From positions 1 to 64,000 of the forward strand of contig NZ_MAOE01000047.1 of NCBI RefSeq assembly GCF_001884185.1: a DNA stretch of 64,000 bases, given 5' to 3'. Below are positions 1 to 8,525 of the stretch, in pieces. How positions within the stretch are numbered: the stretch's first letter is position 1; every line of letters begins with the position of its first letter. A model generated the notes under the pieces. The model searched no databases. It saw only the letters and a list, made by a program, of their open reading frames with translations, and was not told where the DNA came from. The position numbers and the translations under genes were made by a program. Source of the DNA: Bacillus albus. GTDB taxonomy: Bacteria; Bacillota; Bacilli; Bacillales; Bacillaceae_G.

Positions 1-380
1 CATGTTTTCACATGAGCGCAGACTATATGTTTATCTACTTAGAGATAGAGGATTTTTCCACCACCATAGGCTTGTGGTGTACTCTCGTCAGTTATACGAG
101 ATAGTCGTTGAACGTTCATCTTATCCATTTTGACTTAGATGATTCGAGGCGGAAGACCCATTGTTCTAGTGTTTAGGATTTAACCTTGCACGATCTGATT
201 GATTTTTTCTGCTTTCGCAACATTCACGCTCGCTATTTCTAGCCACGTTGTAGTTCAATCAGCTTTAGGGATTGCCCGCAGTTAACCCTCACTACTAGCC
301 AATCACTTGACTAGCAGGGCTTACTGATATATTTAATTAACTTTCGTTATAATTGGTTAAATAAATCGTAACAGTTAGTT
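1..380 (-). ncRNA. Group I intron, IA-like, 3' part cut by the window edge
   Basis: Read on the minus strand, this stretch has the whole group I catalytic core. P1 pairs exon AGGGU (381-385) with guide GCCCU (316-320), ending in the canonical U-G pair. P2 is an 8-bp stem with a GUGA loop (295-314). P3 pairs GAGGGUU with AAUCCUC. The P/Q/R/S-type elements are at about 271-285, 262-272, 102-113 and 19-28, and P7 pairs GACUAU with AUAGUC. Two extra hairpins lie between P7 and P3' (P7.1/P7.2, typical of subgroup IA). P8 and P9 follow, P9 with a GAAA loop at 1-14. The predicted 5' splice site is between 381 and 380. The 3' splice site, and any intron-encoded or IS605-type protein (as in IStrons), would lie to the left of the window. 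The core is seen directly; self-splicing is inferred from the family. Confidence 0.88.
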
Positions 381-1133
381 ACCCTTTATGTAGACTTCAT
401 ATGGTGAATCATCTATTACATAACCATTTCTTTCAATCCATTTTTCTAGCGCAATATAAGCGTAACCTATATAGTCATAACTTCCATAATGCATAGTAGT
501 AACGATTTGATGTGGATTTAATTTTTTTATTCCATATTCTTGTACTACATCTTTATTGTTCCCATGCATGACCGGAATCCTTAATTCAACATCACTTTCA
601 TTTGGAATATACTCTTCATCATAAAAGACCGTAGAGGGCGAACCAACTATTTGTAAGTTATGCTTTTGTACTTTTTCATATAAGTCATAAAAATAATCAT
701 CCATATCATCTATATTTATTTGCAGTCTTTGAGCAATTACTGTTATTTCATTTCTCATTCCAATAAATATATCGTAATTTCTATGGCGAGCAATATTCAG
801 ACCATTGTTCACATTTACCATTTCATTCATTTCTGAAATAACCTGTAAATTTTGCTTCACTTCATGAGACAACTCTATAATTTGCGCTTGCATATGGTGA
901 ATAAATGATTCTTGATCTGATGATTGCAGAATTACTTTAATTTTCGGCAAAGGAAACTTGTACTCCCTCAGCTTTTTAATTTTCAGTGCTATTTCTAGCT
1001 GCCCTTGCTCGTAAAATCTATATCCATTTACCGGATTTACATATGCCGGTTTCAATATTTCCTCTTTATCATAATGCCTTAGCATCCGCGTACTCATTTT
1101 ACAAATCTGTGAAAATTCAGTAATTGTATACAT
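375..1133 (-). CDS. MerR-family regulator with GyrI-like effector domain, interrupted by intron
   Basis: The first ~70 residues are a MerR winged helix-turn-helix (YTITEFSQICKMS..MLRHYD, with NGYRFY). A coiled-coil linker follows, then a GyrI/AraC-effector-binding domain from about residue 130. This is the BltR/BmrR-type layout used to sense small, often cationic, ligands and activate promoters with long spacers. The start is an ATG behind AAGGGG. The frame runs to a stop at 375, ending VYIKGN. However, the last two codons lie inside the predicted group I intron, whose 5' splice site is just after the GGT codon (381). The protein stops where GyrI-like domains normally continue for another ~10-20 residues. 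The true product is therefore probably completed by a 3' exon outside the window. It starts 42 bp after the neighbouring deiminase gene and may be co-transcribed with it. Confidence 0.85.
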   Translation of the reverse strand: MYTITEFSQICKMSTRMLRHYDKEEILKPAYVNPVNGYRFYEQGQLEIALKIKKLREYKFPLPKIKVILQSSDQESFIHHMQAQIIELSHEVKQNLQVISEMNEMVNVNNGLNIARHRNYDIFIGMRNEITVIAQRLQINIDDMDDYFYDLYEKVQKHNLQIVGSPSTVFYDEEYIPNESDVELRIPVMHGNNKDVVQEYGIKKLNPHQIVTTMHYGSYDYIGYAYIALEKWIERNGYVIDDSPYEVYIKGN

Positions 1134-1175
1134 TTATATACCCCTTAAATACATTTTCTTTTGTAAACTTTATTA

Positions 1176-2153
1176 TTAAAACCAATCTAAAAACTTTCTA
1201 ATTGAAGAACCTTCATTCTGATTGTTCAATTTCTTCATTTTTGAAGGTAACAAATGACTCGGACAATACCATGTTAAACAGTTCATTGCGCCTCCCATAG
1301 TCGAAATTTCTCCTACATGAATTTGAATAACTTGTTTCTCTGTATGTTGTTGAATATATCGTAAAACTTCTCTATCTTTAGCTAGTCCAAACTTAGGGAC
1401 GTAAAGAGCATCACATGTTTCTAACATATTTATATATAAACCTTTTGCCGATGCTATTTCTTGATCATATTGCCCTTTCTCTGTATATGACGAAGGAACA
1501 ACTATAAATTCAGCTTCCGGCATTTGCTCTTGAATAATCTCTTGAACATGATATCTAAATTCATGATCCCCTAAAAAATCATTAATAAACATTGTATGTT
1601 CATCAATAAATTTAACCATTCCGTCTGCGTGCGCAAGTACATCTCCTTCTTCGGCAGGGATAATAATAACTCGGCTCACATCTAAATCCCACTCTAATTG
1701 CTCAATAATTTCCTCTTCTGTCCACTCATCATTATCATCAAATATGCGTTCTGTTAAGATAACAGTATCTTTTTTATTCCAAATCAGATTACCACCATCT
1801 AATATTAATGGGGATTTCACATATTCAAAGTCATTCTTTTTCAACCATTTATTAAACTGTTGGTCTAAATATCGCCCTTGATCATCTGGCAAATAATTTG
1901 GTCGATATTTAAATTTAACAAGATGATTCGTTACAACTGGAGCTACATCTCTTAGCCAAATATCATCATACTCAAAAAAGCTTGTATGAAAGTCTTGTTC
2001 TTCAACAGATAAAGAAATAAATTGATCTGTAGCTCCCTTTTTTCCATTTAAATTTTCATTAAAATAAATAAGTTCTTCATAAAACGGTTCATAATATTCA
2101 TTTGATTCATCTGGTATCGCAGTAAAAATAATTCCCTTTTGTTTGTGTTCCAT
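1176..2153 (-). CDS. Agmatine deiminase / peptidyl-arginine deiminase-like protein
   Basis: This 325-residue cytosolic protein belongs to the guanidino-group-modifying superfamily (PAD_porph family), which hydrolyses agmatine to N-carbamoylputrescine or acts on arginine-like groups. The catalytic motifs are visible in order: WLRDVAP (about residue 67), LDGGN (about 118), HADG (about 175) and the C-terminal GGAMNCLTW with the nucleophile cysteine (about 292). The sequence is rather divergent: the usual DxNxWG block is missing and the C-terminal motif differs from the agmatine deiminase GGxIHCITQQ. The exact substrate is therefore uncertain. It has no signal peptide. It precedes the MerR gene by 42 bp on the same strand. 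A second, more canonical family member lies at 4093-5250, so two deiminases share this cluster. Confidence 0.8.
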   Translation of the reverse strand: MEHKQKGIIFTAIPDESNEYYEPFYEELIYFNENLNGKKGATDQFISLSVEEQDFHTSFFEYDDIWLRDVAPVVTNHLVKFKYRPNYLPDDQGRYLDQQFNKWLKKNDFEYVKSPLILDGGNLIWNKKDTVILTERIFDDNDEWTEEEIIEQLEWDLDVSRVIIIPAEEGDVLAHADGMVKFIDEHTMFINDFLGDHEFRYHVQEIIQEQMPEAEFIVVPSSYTEKGQYDQEIASAKGLYINMLETCDALYVPKFGLAKDREVLRYIQQHTEKQVIQIHVGEISTMGGAMNCLTWYCPSHLLPSKMKKLNNQNEGSSIRKFLDWF

Positions 2154-2303
2154 TTTCTTTCCCTCACTTTTTTATAATAATTAAGTAGCCGGCTCTTCCT
2201 CAATACTTTTCACTTTTCATTACAATTTTTAAAACGTGCACATTTCTTGAATGGATTTTAGCACGGGGAAATATTATATATTTATATAAAAAATATAAAG
2301 CCG

Positions 2304-2332
2304 TCATTATGCTGTAAATTGACTCTTGACAA
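2304..2332 (-). promoter_or_regulatory. Putative sigma-A promoter of the deiminase-MerR unit
   Basis: On the minus strand TTGTCA (2327-2332) and TAATGA (2304-2309) are separated by 17 bases, about 150 bases upstream of the deiminase start at 2153. This is a good -35/-10 fit by eye only; the long 5' region shows no obvious riboswitch. Confidence 0.4.
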
Positions 2333-2385
2333 GATTTTAAATAATTTTTTTATGACTGCATTCTAAAATTAATCGTCGTACACAA

Positions 2386-3324
2386 TTAATGATTACATGA
2401 TTTTTCAACCTGATTCATATCCATGACTTCTAACAGACCATTTTGATTATATAAATTCAATAAATTCGTTTCTACGCCTATACAAATCCCTTCTAACGGA
2501 AGGTCATTCGGATCCTGACCAAATGGATCTTCAATTTCAACTCCTATCGCTTCTATCCCTATAAACGCAAAACTTATAAACATAGTTGCAAGTACTGTAA
2601 CCCAGCCAAGACTATCAACAAGACCAATCGGTAAAGTCCCGCACAATATGAGCAATAAAATTTTTATATGCGCAAAATAAGCAAAAGGAATAGGTGTCGT
2701 TTTAATACGATCACATCCCCCCACAGCCGTAAGCAAATTATTCAAATCAGTTTCCATATTAATTATTGCATTCGGATGAATTTGACCCGTTTTCAAACCT
2801 TTTGATAGTATAGTTTTTAACATAAGAACTATACTAATCGGTAAATGCATAGACTGCTCCAACATTTCCTTCTCCTTCTCAGAACAAACATTTAATAATT
2901 CTTTTATTTCAGATAAATCTTTTTCGTCTCTCAAATGTCCTTTCGCTATCTTCGGAAAAGCAATTAATAAATGTAAAAATTTTAGTTGTTCCTGATCCGT
3001 CTTTTTCCCCTCGGAATCCCAATAACATAAAAAACTAACTGCTAAATTTCTACTACAAGCACCAATTGTGCCAAACAACTTTCTACCTTCCCAATATCTA
3101 TCATAGGCAGTGTTAGTACGAAAAACTAATAGTAAACCTAAGGAGCCTCCAACAATTACCCAAGGTGTTTGATTCATTCTTATTGTTGCATAATAATAAT
3201 GAATTACAGTTATTACCGTTGAAACACATATATATAATAAAATTTGCGGAAAAATATCTCTTATTACCGTTCCCTTTAATGTAAATATTTGATGTAAACT
3301 ATTTTGATTATTATAATGCACCAT
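2386..3324 (-). CDS. Bestrophin-family membrane channel protein
   Basis: A multi-pass membrane protein of about 312 residues. It matches bacterial bestrophin-like (UPF0187) proteins: a conserved N-terminal region (FTLKGTVIRDIFPQ), a hydrophobic pair, then FRTNTAYDRYWEGRKLFG, and near the C-terminus the signature IGVEIEDPFGQDPNDLPL. Bestrophins form pentameric ion channels. I chose the ATG at 3324, which is preceded by GGAAGAGG, over the longer frame beginning at 3384, which lacks a good ribosome-binding site. It lies between two deiminase genes, all on the minus strand but with gaps of over 100 bp, so operon membership is unclear. Confidence 0.85.
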   Translation of the reverse strand: MVHYNNQNSLHQIFTLKGTVIRDIFPQILLYICVSTVITVIHYYYATIRMNQTPWVIVGGSLGLLLVFRTNTAYDRYWEGRKLFGTIGACSRNLAVSFLCYWDSEGKKTDQEQLKFLHLLIAFPKIAKGHLRDEKDLSEIKELLNVCSEKEKEMLEQSMHLPISIVLMLKTILSKGLKTGQIHPNAIINMETDLNNLLTAVGGCDRIKTTPIPFAYFAHIKILLLILCGTLPIGLVDSLGWVTVLATMFISFAFIGIEAIGVEIEDPFGQDPNDLPLEGICIGVETNLLNLYNQNGLLEVMDMNQVEKSCNH

Positions 3325-3503
3325 ATTTACAAAAACCTCTTCCTTAATTAACTTTTTATTCTTTAAAATCACGCGAGTATACAATTAAATAGTAGAATCA
3401 TAAACCCTATCATGACGAAACTCGTTAAAATTATTTCTTTCAATACCGTTACTCCTTTTTTCATCAAAAGATACAGCTCTTTTTACATTCAGAAAACAAA
3501 CAT

Positions 3504-3923
3504 TCACTCTTCTAAATCACGACGCATTACTCTAGAATTTGCAATGAATAAAGCACTAATTAGTACAAGAATCGCGCAGGCGTATAACAACGAATCTATC
3601 GGACTATCGTGATCAATAATAATAAGACGAACAATAGCTGTTATACCTATATAAATAAAATATCGTAATGGGAAATGAAAATTCATTTGAAAATACTTTA
3701 TAATCATTACGATAAATTCAAAATATAAAAAGAATACGACGATACTATCAATCAAATGATAACTAGATTCTTCACCATCTATTTTCAGCTCATGTATAAA
3801 TTGAATGACTTCTTTCATTAGAAACACACTTAATACAACCCCTAAACAAATCAAAGCTACATTTAAAATGTACTGTAGAACGATAGGGAAAAACGAAAAT
3901 ACTATTTTAAAATTCTTTAACAC
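3504..3923 (-). CDS. PsiE-like phosphate-starvation-inducible membrane protein
   Basis: A protein of 139 residues with four predicted membrane segments (about 8-33, 60-80, 88-105, 110-128). It contains PsiE-family features: a VVFFLYFEFIVMIIKYF block and FPLRYFIYIGITAIVRLIIIDHDSP. PsiE is named for phosphate-starvation induction in E. coli; its biochemical role is unknown. The start is a GTG with AAGGAG upstream at 10-base spacing. It is followed 120 bp later by the bestrophin gene on the same strand, so the two may be co-transcribed. Confidence 0.8.
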   Translation of the reverse strand: MLKNFKIVFSFFPIVLQYILNVALICLGVVLSVFLMKEVIQFIHELKIDGEESSYHLIDSIVVFFLYFEFIVMIIKYFQMNFHFPLRYFIYIGITAIVRLIIIDHDSPIDSLLYACAILVLISALFIANSRVMRRDLEE

Positions 3924-4024
3924 AAATATTTTTCTCCTTTTCCATATAAAACGAAAAATGAATACAAACTATAATTCATTTATCATTGCATTTATATTTT
4001 TTATTGTTACAAATAATAAGGAAT

Positions 4025-4062
4025 GACAAAATAGGCAAAGATCATATTTCACCTATTTTGTC
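4025..4062. terminator. Hairpin between PsiE and deiminase genes
   Basis: GACAAAATAGG and CCTATTTTGTC form a perfect 11-bp stem. No U-run follows on either strand, so termination is uncertain; it could be a weak terminator or an mRNA-stabilising hairpin. Confidence 0.4.
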
Positions 4063-4092
4063 TATATAGCAGCACAACGAAATTCCAATCCA

Positions 4093-5250
4093 TTATTTCA
4101 ATGCAATTGGTTGTTGTTGTGTCACACAATGAATCATACCGCCATTTTTATAAAGTTCTCTCACATCAATACCAACTACTTTACGATCTGGGTATAATTT
4201 CTGAATCGTATCATTTGCAATTTTATCATTTGGATCATTATAATTAGGCACCAATACCACTGTATTCCCAATATAATAATTGATATATGACCCCTTATAA
4301 TCAAGAGTTTTTCCATTTTCTAATACCACTTTTTCTTTACTAAGCGGTAAGTATTCATACTTATATTCCTTTCCTGAAGCATTTTTTGCATCTAACAATG
4401 TATCCATATCTTTATTAGATAAACCCCATTCGGCTAGGTCATCTTCTTTCATCGTTACAATGGTAGATTTATTATGGAATTTAGCAAATCCATCAATATG
4501 AAAGTCCGTAATATCTAAATTAGGCACTCCGTCTAACCAAATAAAGTTTAACACCCCAAGGTCACTTATATATTTTTCAATTTCCTTTTCCGATAAATCA
4601 GGATTTCTATTTTTATTCGTTACCGCACTTCGAGTTAATAAAGCAGTCCCATTACTGTCTAATTCAATTGCTCCACCTTCAAGAACAAATTTCCCCCAAT
4701 CAATTCTTTCAATCCCTACTTGTTCACTAACATTTTCACGTACACGAGCATCATTTTTATAAGGAGTTTTCTTTCCCCAACCATTAAATGCTGGATCTAA
4801 TATTTTGAGATTTTTATTATTGTCATAAACAAAAATTGGTCCACTATCTCTCGCCCATACGTCATCAATAGGAGCAATAATGAAATCAATTTTATCCATA
4901 TTCAGTCCTTTATCTATTAAAAGATTATTGATACGCTCTTTCTCCCCCTCATCGTATGCGACAATGTGGACATTTTCCCCCTTGGTTAAAGCACTTGCCA
5001 TCTTAACCCAAATCGGCTCTACTTCCTGCCTATACTCTTCACCATATGTGTATTCATGAGGCCATTGCAACCATGTACCTTCATGCTTATCTTTTTCATC
5101 TGGCATCGTATATTTTCCAACCTTTTTCTGTACCTCTACTTTTTCACTCTCTTTCCCTTTTACATTTTCTTTACCACCTTCAAAAGAACAACCACTAATA
5201 ATCGTTGTGGATAATACACTTATTAAACAAAATTTTACTACTTTTTTCAT
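4093..5250 (-). CDS. Lipoprotein agmatine deiminase
   Basis: A 385-residue agmatine deiminase with a lipoprotein signal. The N-terminus is MKKVVKFCLISVLSTTIISG followed by the lipobox cysteine (ISGC), then a charged linker to about residue 45. The catalytic motifs are all canonical: VWARDSGP, FNGWG, LEGGAIELD, HIDGFAKF and GGMIHCVTQQQP with the nucleophile cysteine. The enzyme should convert agmatine to N-carbamoylputrescine, but outside the cytoplasmic membrane, which is unusual because agmatine deiminases are normally cytosolic. The ATG follows AGGAGG at good spacing. It has its own MerR-type promoter (5280-5310). It may act on host or environmental agmatine or on guanidino compounds sensed by the nearby MerR protein; that link is inference. 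Confidence 0.9.
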   Translation of the reverse strand: MKKVVKFCLISVLSTTIISGCSFEGGKENVKGKESEKVEVQKKVGKYTMPDEKDKHEGTWLQWPHEYTYGEEYRQEVEPIWVKMASALTKGENVHIVAYDEGEKERINNLLIDKGLNMDKIDFIIAPIDDVWARDSGPIFVYDNNKNLKILDPAFNGWGKKTPYKNDARVRENVSEQVGIERIDWGKFVLEGGAIELDSNGTALLTRSAVTNKNRNPDLSEKEIEKYISDLGVLNFIWLDGVPNLDITDFHIDGFAKFHNKSTIVTMKEDDLAEWGLSNKDMDTLLDAKNASGKEYKYEYLPLSKEKVVLENGKTLDYKGSYINYYIGNTVVLVPNYNDPNDKIANDTIQKLYPDRKVVGIDVRELYKNGGMIHCVTQQQPIALK

Positions 5251-5279
5251 TTTTTCAACCTCCTGTTCCTATCTCCAAT

Positions 5280-5310
5280 ACTGTAAAGTTTCACATAGTG
5301 TGAAGCTCAA
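5280..5310 (-). promoter_or_regulatory. MerR-type promoter with 19-bp spacer and inverted repeat
   Basis: On the minus strand TTGAGC (5305-5310) and TACAGT (5280-5285) are 19 bases apart. The spacer holds the palindrome TTCACACTATGTGAA (5290-5304). Over-long spacers with a central dyad are the hallmark of MerR-activated promoters. It lies about 30 bases upstream of the lipoprotein deiminase start; the MerR gene at 375-1133 is the obvious candidate regulator (inference). Confidence 0.7.
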
Positions 5311-5431
5311 GCTTTTTCTTCAATGTAAAAATTCCCAATCATTCTTTACATTCCTATCATTTAACTACCTATATGTATTTATTCAACTACCTTCCTTACC
5401 TACTTATTTAGCACGCTGAACTTTACGAAAT

Positions 5432-5473
5432 AAAAAAATCGGTATTGATCATTACATATCAATACCGATTTTA
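5432..5473 (-). terminator. Rho-independent terminator of the serine hydrolase gene
   Basis: A 15-bp stem (AAAATCGGTATTGAT and its complement) is followed on the minus strand by a run of Us, immediately after the stop codon of the gene ending at 5477. Confidence 0.9.
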
Positions 5474-5476
5474 AAA

Positions 5477-6607
5477 TTATTCTTTTCCTTCTATTAAATC
5501 ATTCGCCATTTTCCTAAACTCTTGATTAAATGCATCATTCATACCATTTTGAACGTTAGAGAATAATATAACAAACGTTTTTTTATCCCAGTTAAAGTTA
5601 TTAAAAGTATTCCAACCTGATAATACGCCGTGGTTATGATAATAATCTGGATACGTATAGAAACTAAATCCATATTTTCTTGCAGGTGATGCAGTAAACA
5701 TATCTAATACGCTTTGTTTAGAGAGCAATTTCCCATCCATAATAGCCTCATCTAACCTTTTCATATCTTCAACAGTCGTATACATTTCACCACACCCATA
5801 CAACCAGTTCATTTTTAAGCGAGGTGTAGCTATTAACTCATTATCTTTTCTCGTATAACCTTCTGCTAAAAAAATATCTTCAGGGAGAGTTGCACCCATT
5901 CCAGATTCATGCATTTCAACAGGAGTAAAAATATTTTCTTTCACATATTCAGCGAGCGGTTTATTTGCTATCTTTTCTACAATATACGCAAGTACCATAT
6001 AATTATAGTCTGTATATTTCCATCCTGTCCCTGCAGGAAATTGCAATTTTTGCGCTCCAATCCACGTTACTAACTTTAATCGTGACGCCGCATTCACCCT
6101 ACCTTGTCCTTGATCTGGTAACCCGGACGTGTGTGTTAACAAATTTCGTAACGTAATGTTTTTATCTGCCGGAAACGATGGAATATACTTATTTACATTG
6201 TCTTCAATGTTCAATTTCCCTTTTTCCTGTAGCTGCATAATAGATATTGCAACGACTGTTTTCGTAATAGAACCAATGCGATATTTCGTTCTTGGCGTTG
6301 TTACTACTTTATCTTTCACATTCGCATACCCATAACCTTTTCTTAAAATCACATGGTCTTTACTAGCTACAAGAACGCTCCCATTAAATCCTTTATCTTT
6401 TAAATATTGATCTAGTTTTCCGGCTGCAACTTCATAGCGCTTTTTCTCATTTGCATCAACTTCTTGCATACCGTCCTTTTGCTTACTATTTACATTAGAA
6501 AATGCCTTTATATCATATTTCTTACCTTTATTTGCATGTATTAGTGCAACGACACTCCCACAAAAAATAGCAAAAATAAAGAAAACAATTAACCATTTCT
6601 TTAGCAT
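5477..6607 (-). CDS. Penicillin-binding / class C beta-lactamase-like serine hydrolase
   Basis: A protein of 376 residues with one N-terminal membrane segment (about 5-24, signal anchor or uncleaved signal) and an extracellular serine hydrolase domain. The active-site SITK (SxxK) is at about residue 117. The second motif is YTDYNY, where family members usually have YSN. The KTG-equivalent is HGVLSGW near the C-terminus. Members of this family (PbpX, EstB, AmpC types) act on the cell wall, D-amino peptides or small esters; the substrate cannot be read here. It stands alone between a terminator and a gene of opposite strand. Confidence 0.82.
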   Translation of the reverse strand: MLKKWLIVFFIFAIFCGSVVALIHANKGKKYDIKAFSNVNSKQKDGMQEVDANEKKRYEVAAGKLDQYLKDKGFNGSVLVASKDHVILRKGYGYANVKDKVVTTPRTKYRIGSITKTVVAISIMQLQEKGKLNIEDNVNKYIPSFPADKNITLRNLLTHTSGLPDQGQGRVNAASRLKLVTWIGAQKLQFPAGTGWKYTDYNYMVLAYIVEKIANKPLAEYVKENIFTPVEMHESGMGATLPEDIFLAEGYTRKDNELIATPRLKMNWLYGCGEMYTTVEDMKRLDEAIMDGKLLSKQSVLDMFTASPARKYGFSFYTYPDYYHNHGVLSGWNTFNNFNWDKKTFVILFSNVQNGMNDAFNQEFRKMANDLIEGKE

Positions 6608-6867
6608 ATTAGGAACCCTCTTTTATCTAGTTTCACTTAACGCGCATCCATTCTATTCTATATCTGTTAATTTTCAAATACTTATAATATTACCTATCTA
6701 TTATTCACCTAATTAAACTAGATTCCTTTTTCTCACATTGAGTTTTTGGCTACTCTCTATTGTATTTCTTTCTTGCAAAATTTCCACCTTACAATCGGAT
6801 ACACTCTACTATAATTTCAACAGCTTATGTAACATTTGTTACACATTATCAAAAAGGAGTTATAAAC

Positions 6868-7097
6868 ATGAAAATACTGATAAACGCAATCGTTTAGATC
6901 ATATGATGTTCCATTACAGAGTAACAAAAAATAACATAGTTTTAATTGAATATTACGGAAAACAAATTATGATATTAAAAGGAAATGATGCTGAAAAATT
7001 TATAAACAAAATAAATCATGCACATAACGATACAGAAAAACAACTCATTATGGCTAAAGTGACAGGCAATTTCAAAAGAGGCAATGAACGTTATTGA
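6868..7097 (+). pseudogene. Small gene with a frameshift just after the start codon
   Basis: An AAAAAGGAG ribosome-binding site lies 7 bases before ATG (6868). That ATG opens a frame of only nine codons. One base further, the frame runs without stop to 7097 and encodes a charged, plausible protein of about 77 residues (NTDKRNRLDHMMFHYRVTKN..., ending NFKRGNERY). One extra A in the run at 6871-6874 would join the start to this frame. It could instead start at ATG 6903 without a ribosome-binding site. I do not recognise the family. Real frameshift, slippage or sequencing error are all possible. Confidence 0.6.
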
Positions 7098-7135
7098 AAA
7101 CGAATCTCATTTATATTTTGATTATACAACATATA

Positions 7136-7172
7136 AAAAAAGAAATGTCGCTCATTCGGCATTTCTTTAGAC
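7136..7172. terminator. Bidirectional terminator
   Basis: AAAGAAATG and CATTTCTTT form a stem with A- and U-rich flanks on both strands, between the small gene ending at 7097 (plus) and the MFS gene ending at 7208 (minus). Confidence 0.75.
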
Positions 7173-7207
7173 TTTTTTCATAAAAAATTTACATTGCTAA
7201 CTTTCTT

Positions 7208-8416
7208 TTATTTTTTGTTTTTACGATATAAACTCACTGCCGAAACGCTTAATAATACCACTATACATAACCACGCATACGTATAGCCTTTCTCATCTAC
7301 AATATAACCAAATAAAGCAGGTGCAACAATAATAGCAATTTGATTGAATGTAAGTGCCAAACTAACTGTTATCCCAACAGAATCTTCACTCGCCAATTCA
7401 GCAACTTCGGCTATAAAAAGACTAAACCATCCAATTGAAAAGAACCCTAACAATGCACTTACACCATACAATACTCCACTCGTTACTGTATGTATGCTCA
7501 TGACTAACAATAAAATCAAACCGATAGAAGCACAGACAGCTATAAATAATGGCGTGCTCCGATTCCCCTTATAAAACACATCACTACTAGCTGCTAATAC
7601 AACACGGCCAATCATTCCAGAAAAGAACATCACTGAAAATACTGTTCCAGCTACAATAGATGTAATAGATTGTTCTCTTACTAAAAATTTCATGAAGTGT
7701 CCAACTAACACCATTTGTAATGAAATCATGCAAATACCTGTTATATATATTGGATACAACTCTTTTTTTCGTATCACTACTTTTAGCTGTGTCCAAAAAG
7801 AAATTTTAATATGTTCTTTCCTAGCATCCTCTTGAACATATGGCTCTTTATAAAACATAAAAAATAATAATCCTCCAATTATACAAATGCATGCCATACT
7901 ATTTATCGCGTAAGTCACATTATATTGTATTGTAAAAAACGGGATTAGCACTCCCGCTAACGCACCACCAATCGGTATACCAGCTTGCCTTATTCCCATC
8001 GCTAATCCGCGATTTTCTTTTGGGAACCATTTTAAAATTACTTTACTTCCTCCTGGCTGAGAAACACTATAGAACATTCCAACTAATAAAAGTACAAATA
8101 ACAGACCATTAAATCCATTTACTATATTAGTTAATAAAAACGAACCTCCTAACAAAAATGAACTGATAGAAATCAACAACTTTTCATTATATTGATCCAG
8201 TAACCGCCCAACAAAAAGCATACAAAATAACGGCCCAACATTTACAACACTTACTAACAATCCACTCTCCATATTCGTAAGCGCATATTCTTCTTTCCAA
8301 AATAAAGAGAAAGCTCCGACACCATATGTTATAAGTGTCGCTGTTGTTTGAGCAATCGTCGCAACAATTAACATAACCCACTTATTAGCACGATTCATCC
8401 TTTCTTCGATTAACAC
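7208..8416 (-). CDS. MFS transporter
   Basis: About 402 residues with twelve hydrophobic segments and the MFS signatures: GRLLDQ after segment 2, GxRQAGIPIGGALAG in the middle of the N half, and a matching SGMIGR in the C half. This is the oxalate/formate-antiporter or cyanate-permease-like branch; its substrate is unknown. I prefer the GTG at 8416, which follows GGAGGG at 6 bases, over an upstream ATG at 8440. It is divergent from a LysR gene that starts 110 bp away; this arrangement usually means that the LysR protein controls the transporter. Confidence 0.85.
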   Translation of the reverse strand: MLIEERMNRANKWVMLIVATIAQTTATLITYGVGAFSLFWKEEYALTNMESGLLVSVVNVGPLFCMLFVGRLLDQYNEKLLISISSFLLGGSFLLTNIVNGFNGLLFVLLLVGMFYSVSQPGGSKVILKWFPKENRGLAMGIRQAGIPIGGALAGVLIPFFTIQYNVTYAINSMACICIIGGLLFFMFYKEPYVQEDARKEHIKISFWTQLKVVIRKKELYPIYITGICMISLQMVLVGHFMKFLVREQSITSIVAGTVFSVMFFSGMIGRVVLAASSDVFYKGNRSTPLFIAVCASIGLILLLVMSIHTVTSGVLYGVSALLGFFSIGWFSLFIAEVAELASEDSVGITVSLALTFNQIAIIVAPALFGYIVDEKGYTYAWLCIVVLLSVSAVSLYRKNKK

Positions 8417-8525
8417 TGTAATCCCTCCATCCCCTTCCATTGTATGAAAGTTCTGATATCATATAAAATAAAGATTCATCATATAATCCATCAAAAAAAT
8501 TGATACCTTTTCGGAGGGAAGATGC

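Noticed and set aside
1-374. Riboswitch or other cis-regulatory RNA of the neighbouring gene
   Set aside because: The conserved group I intron elements in the correct order explain the structure much better, and it lies downstream of the gene, not upstream.
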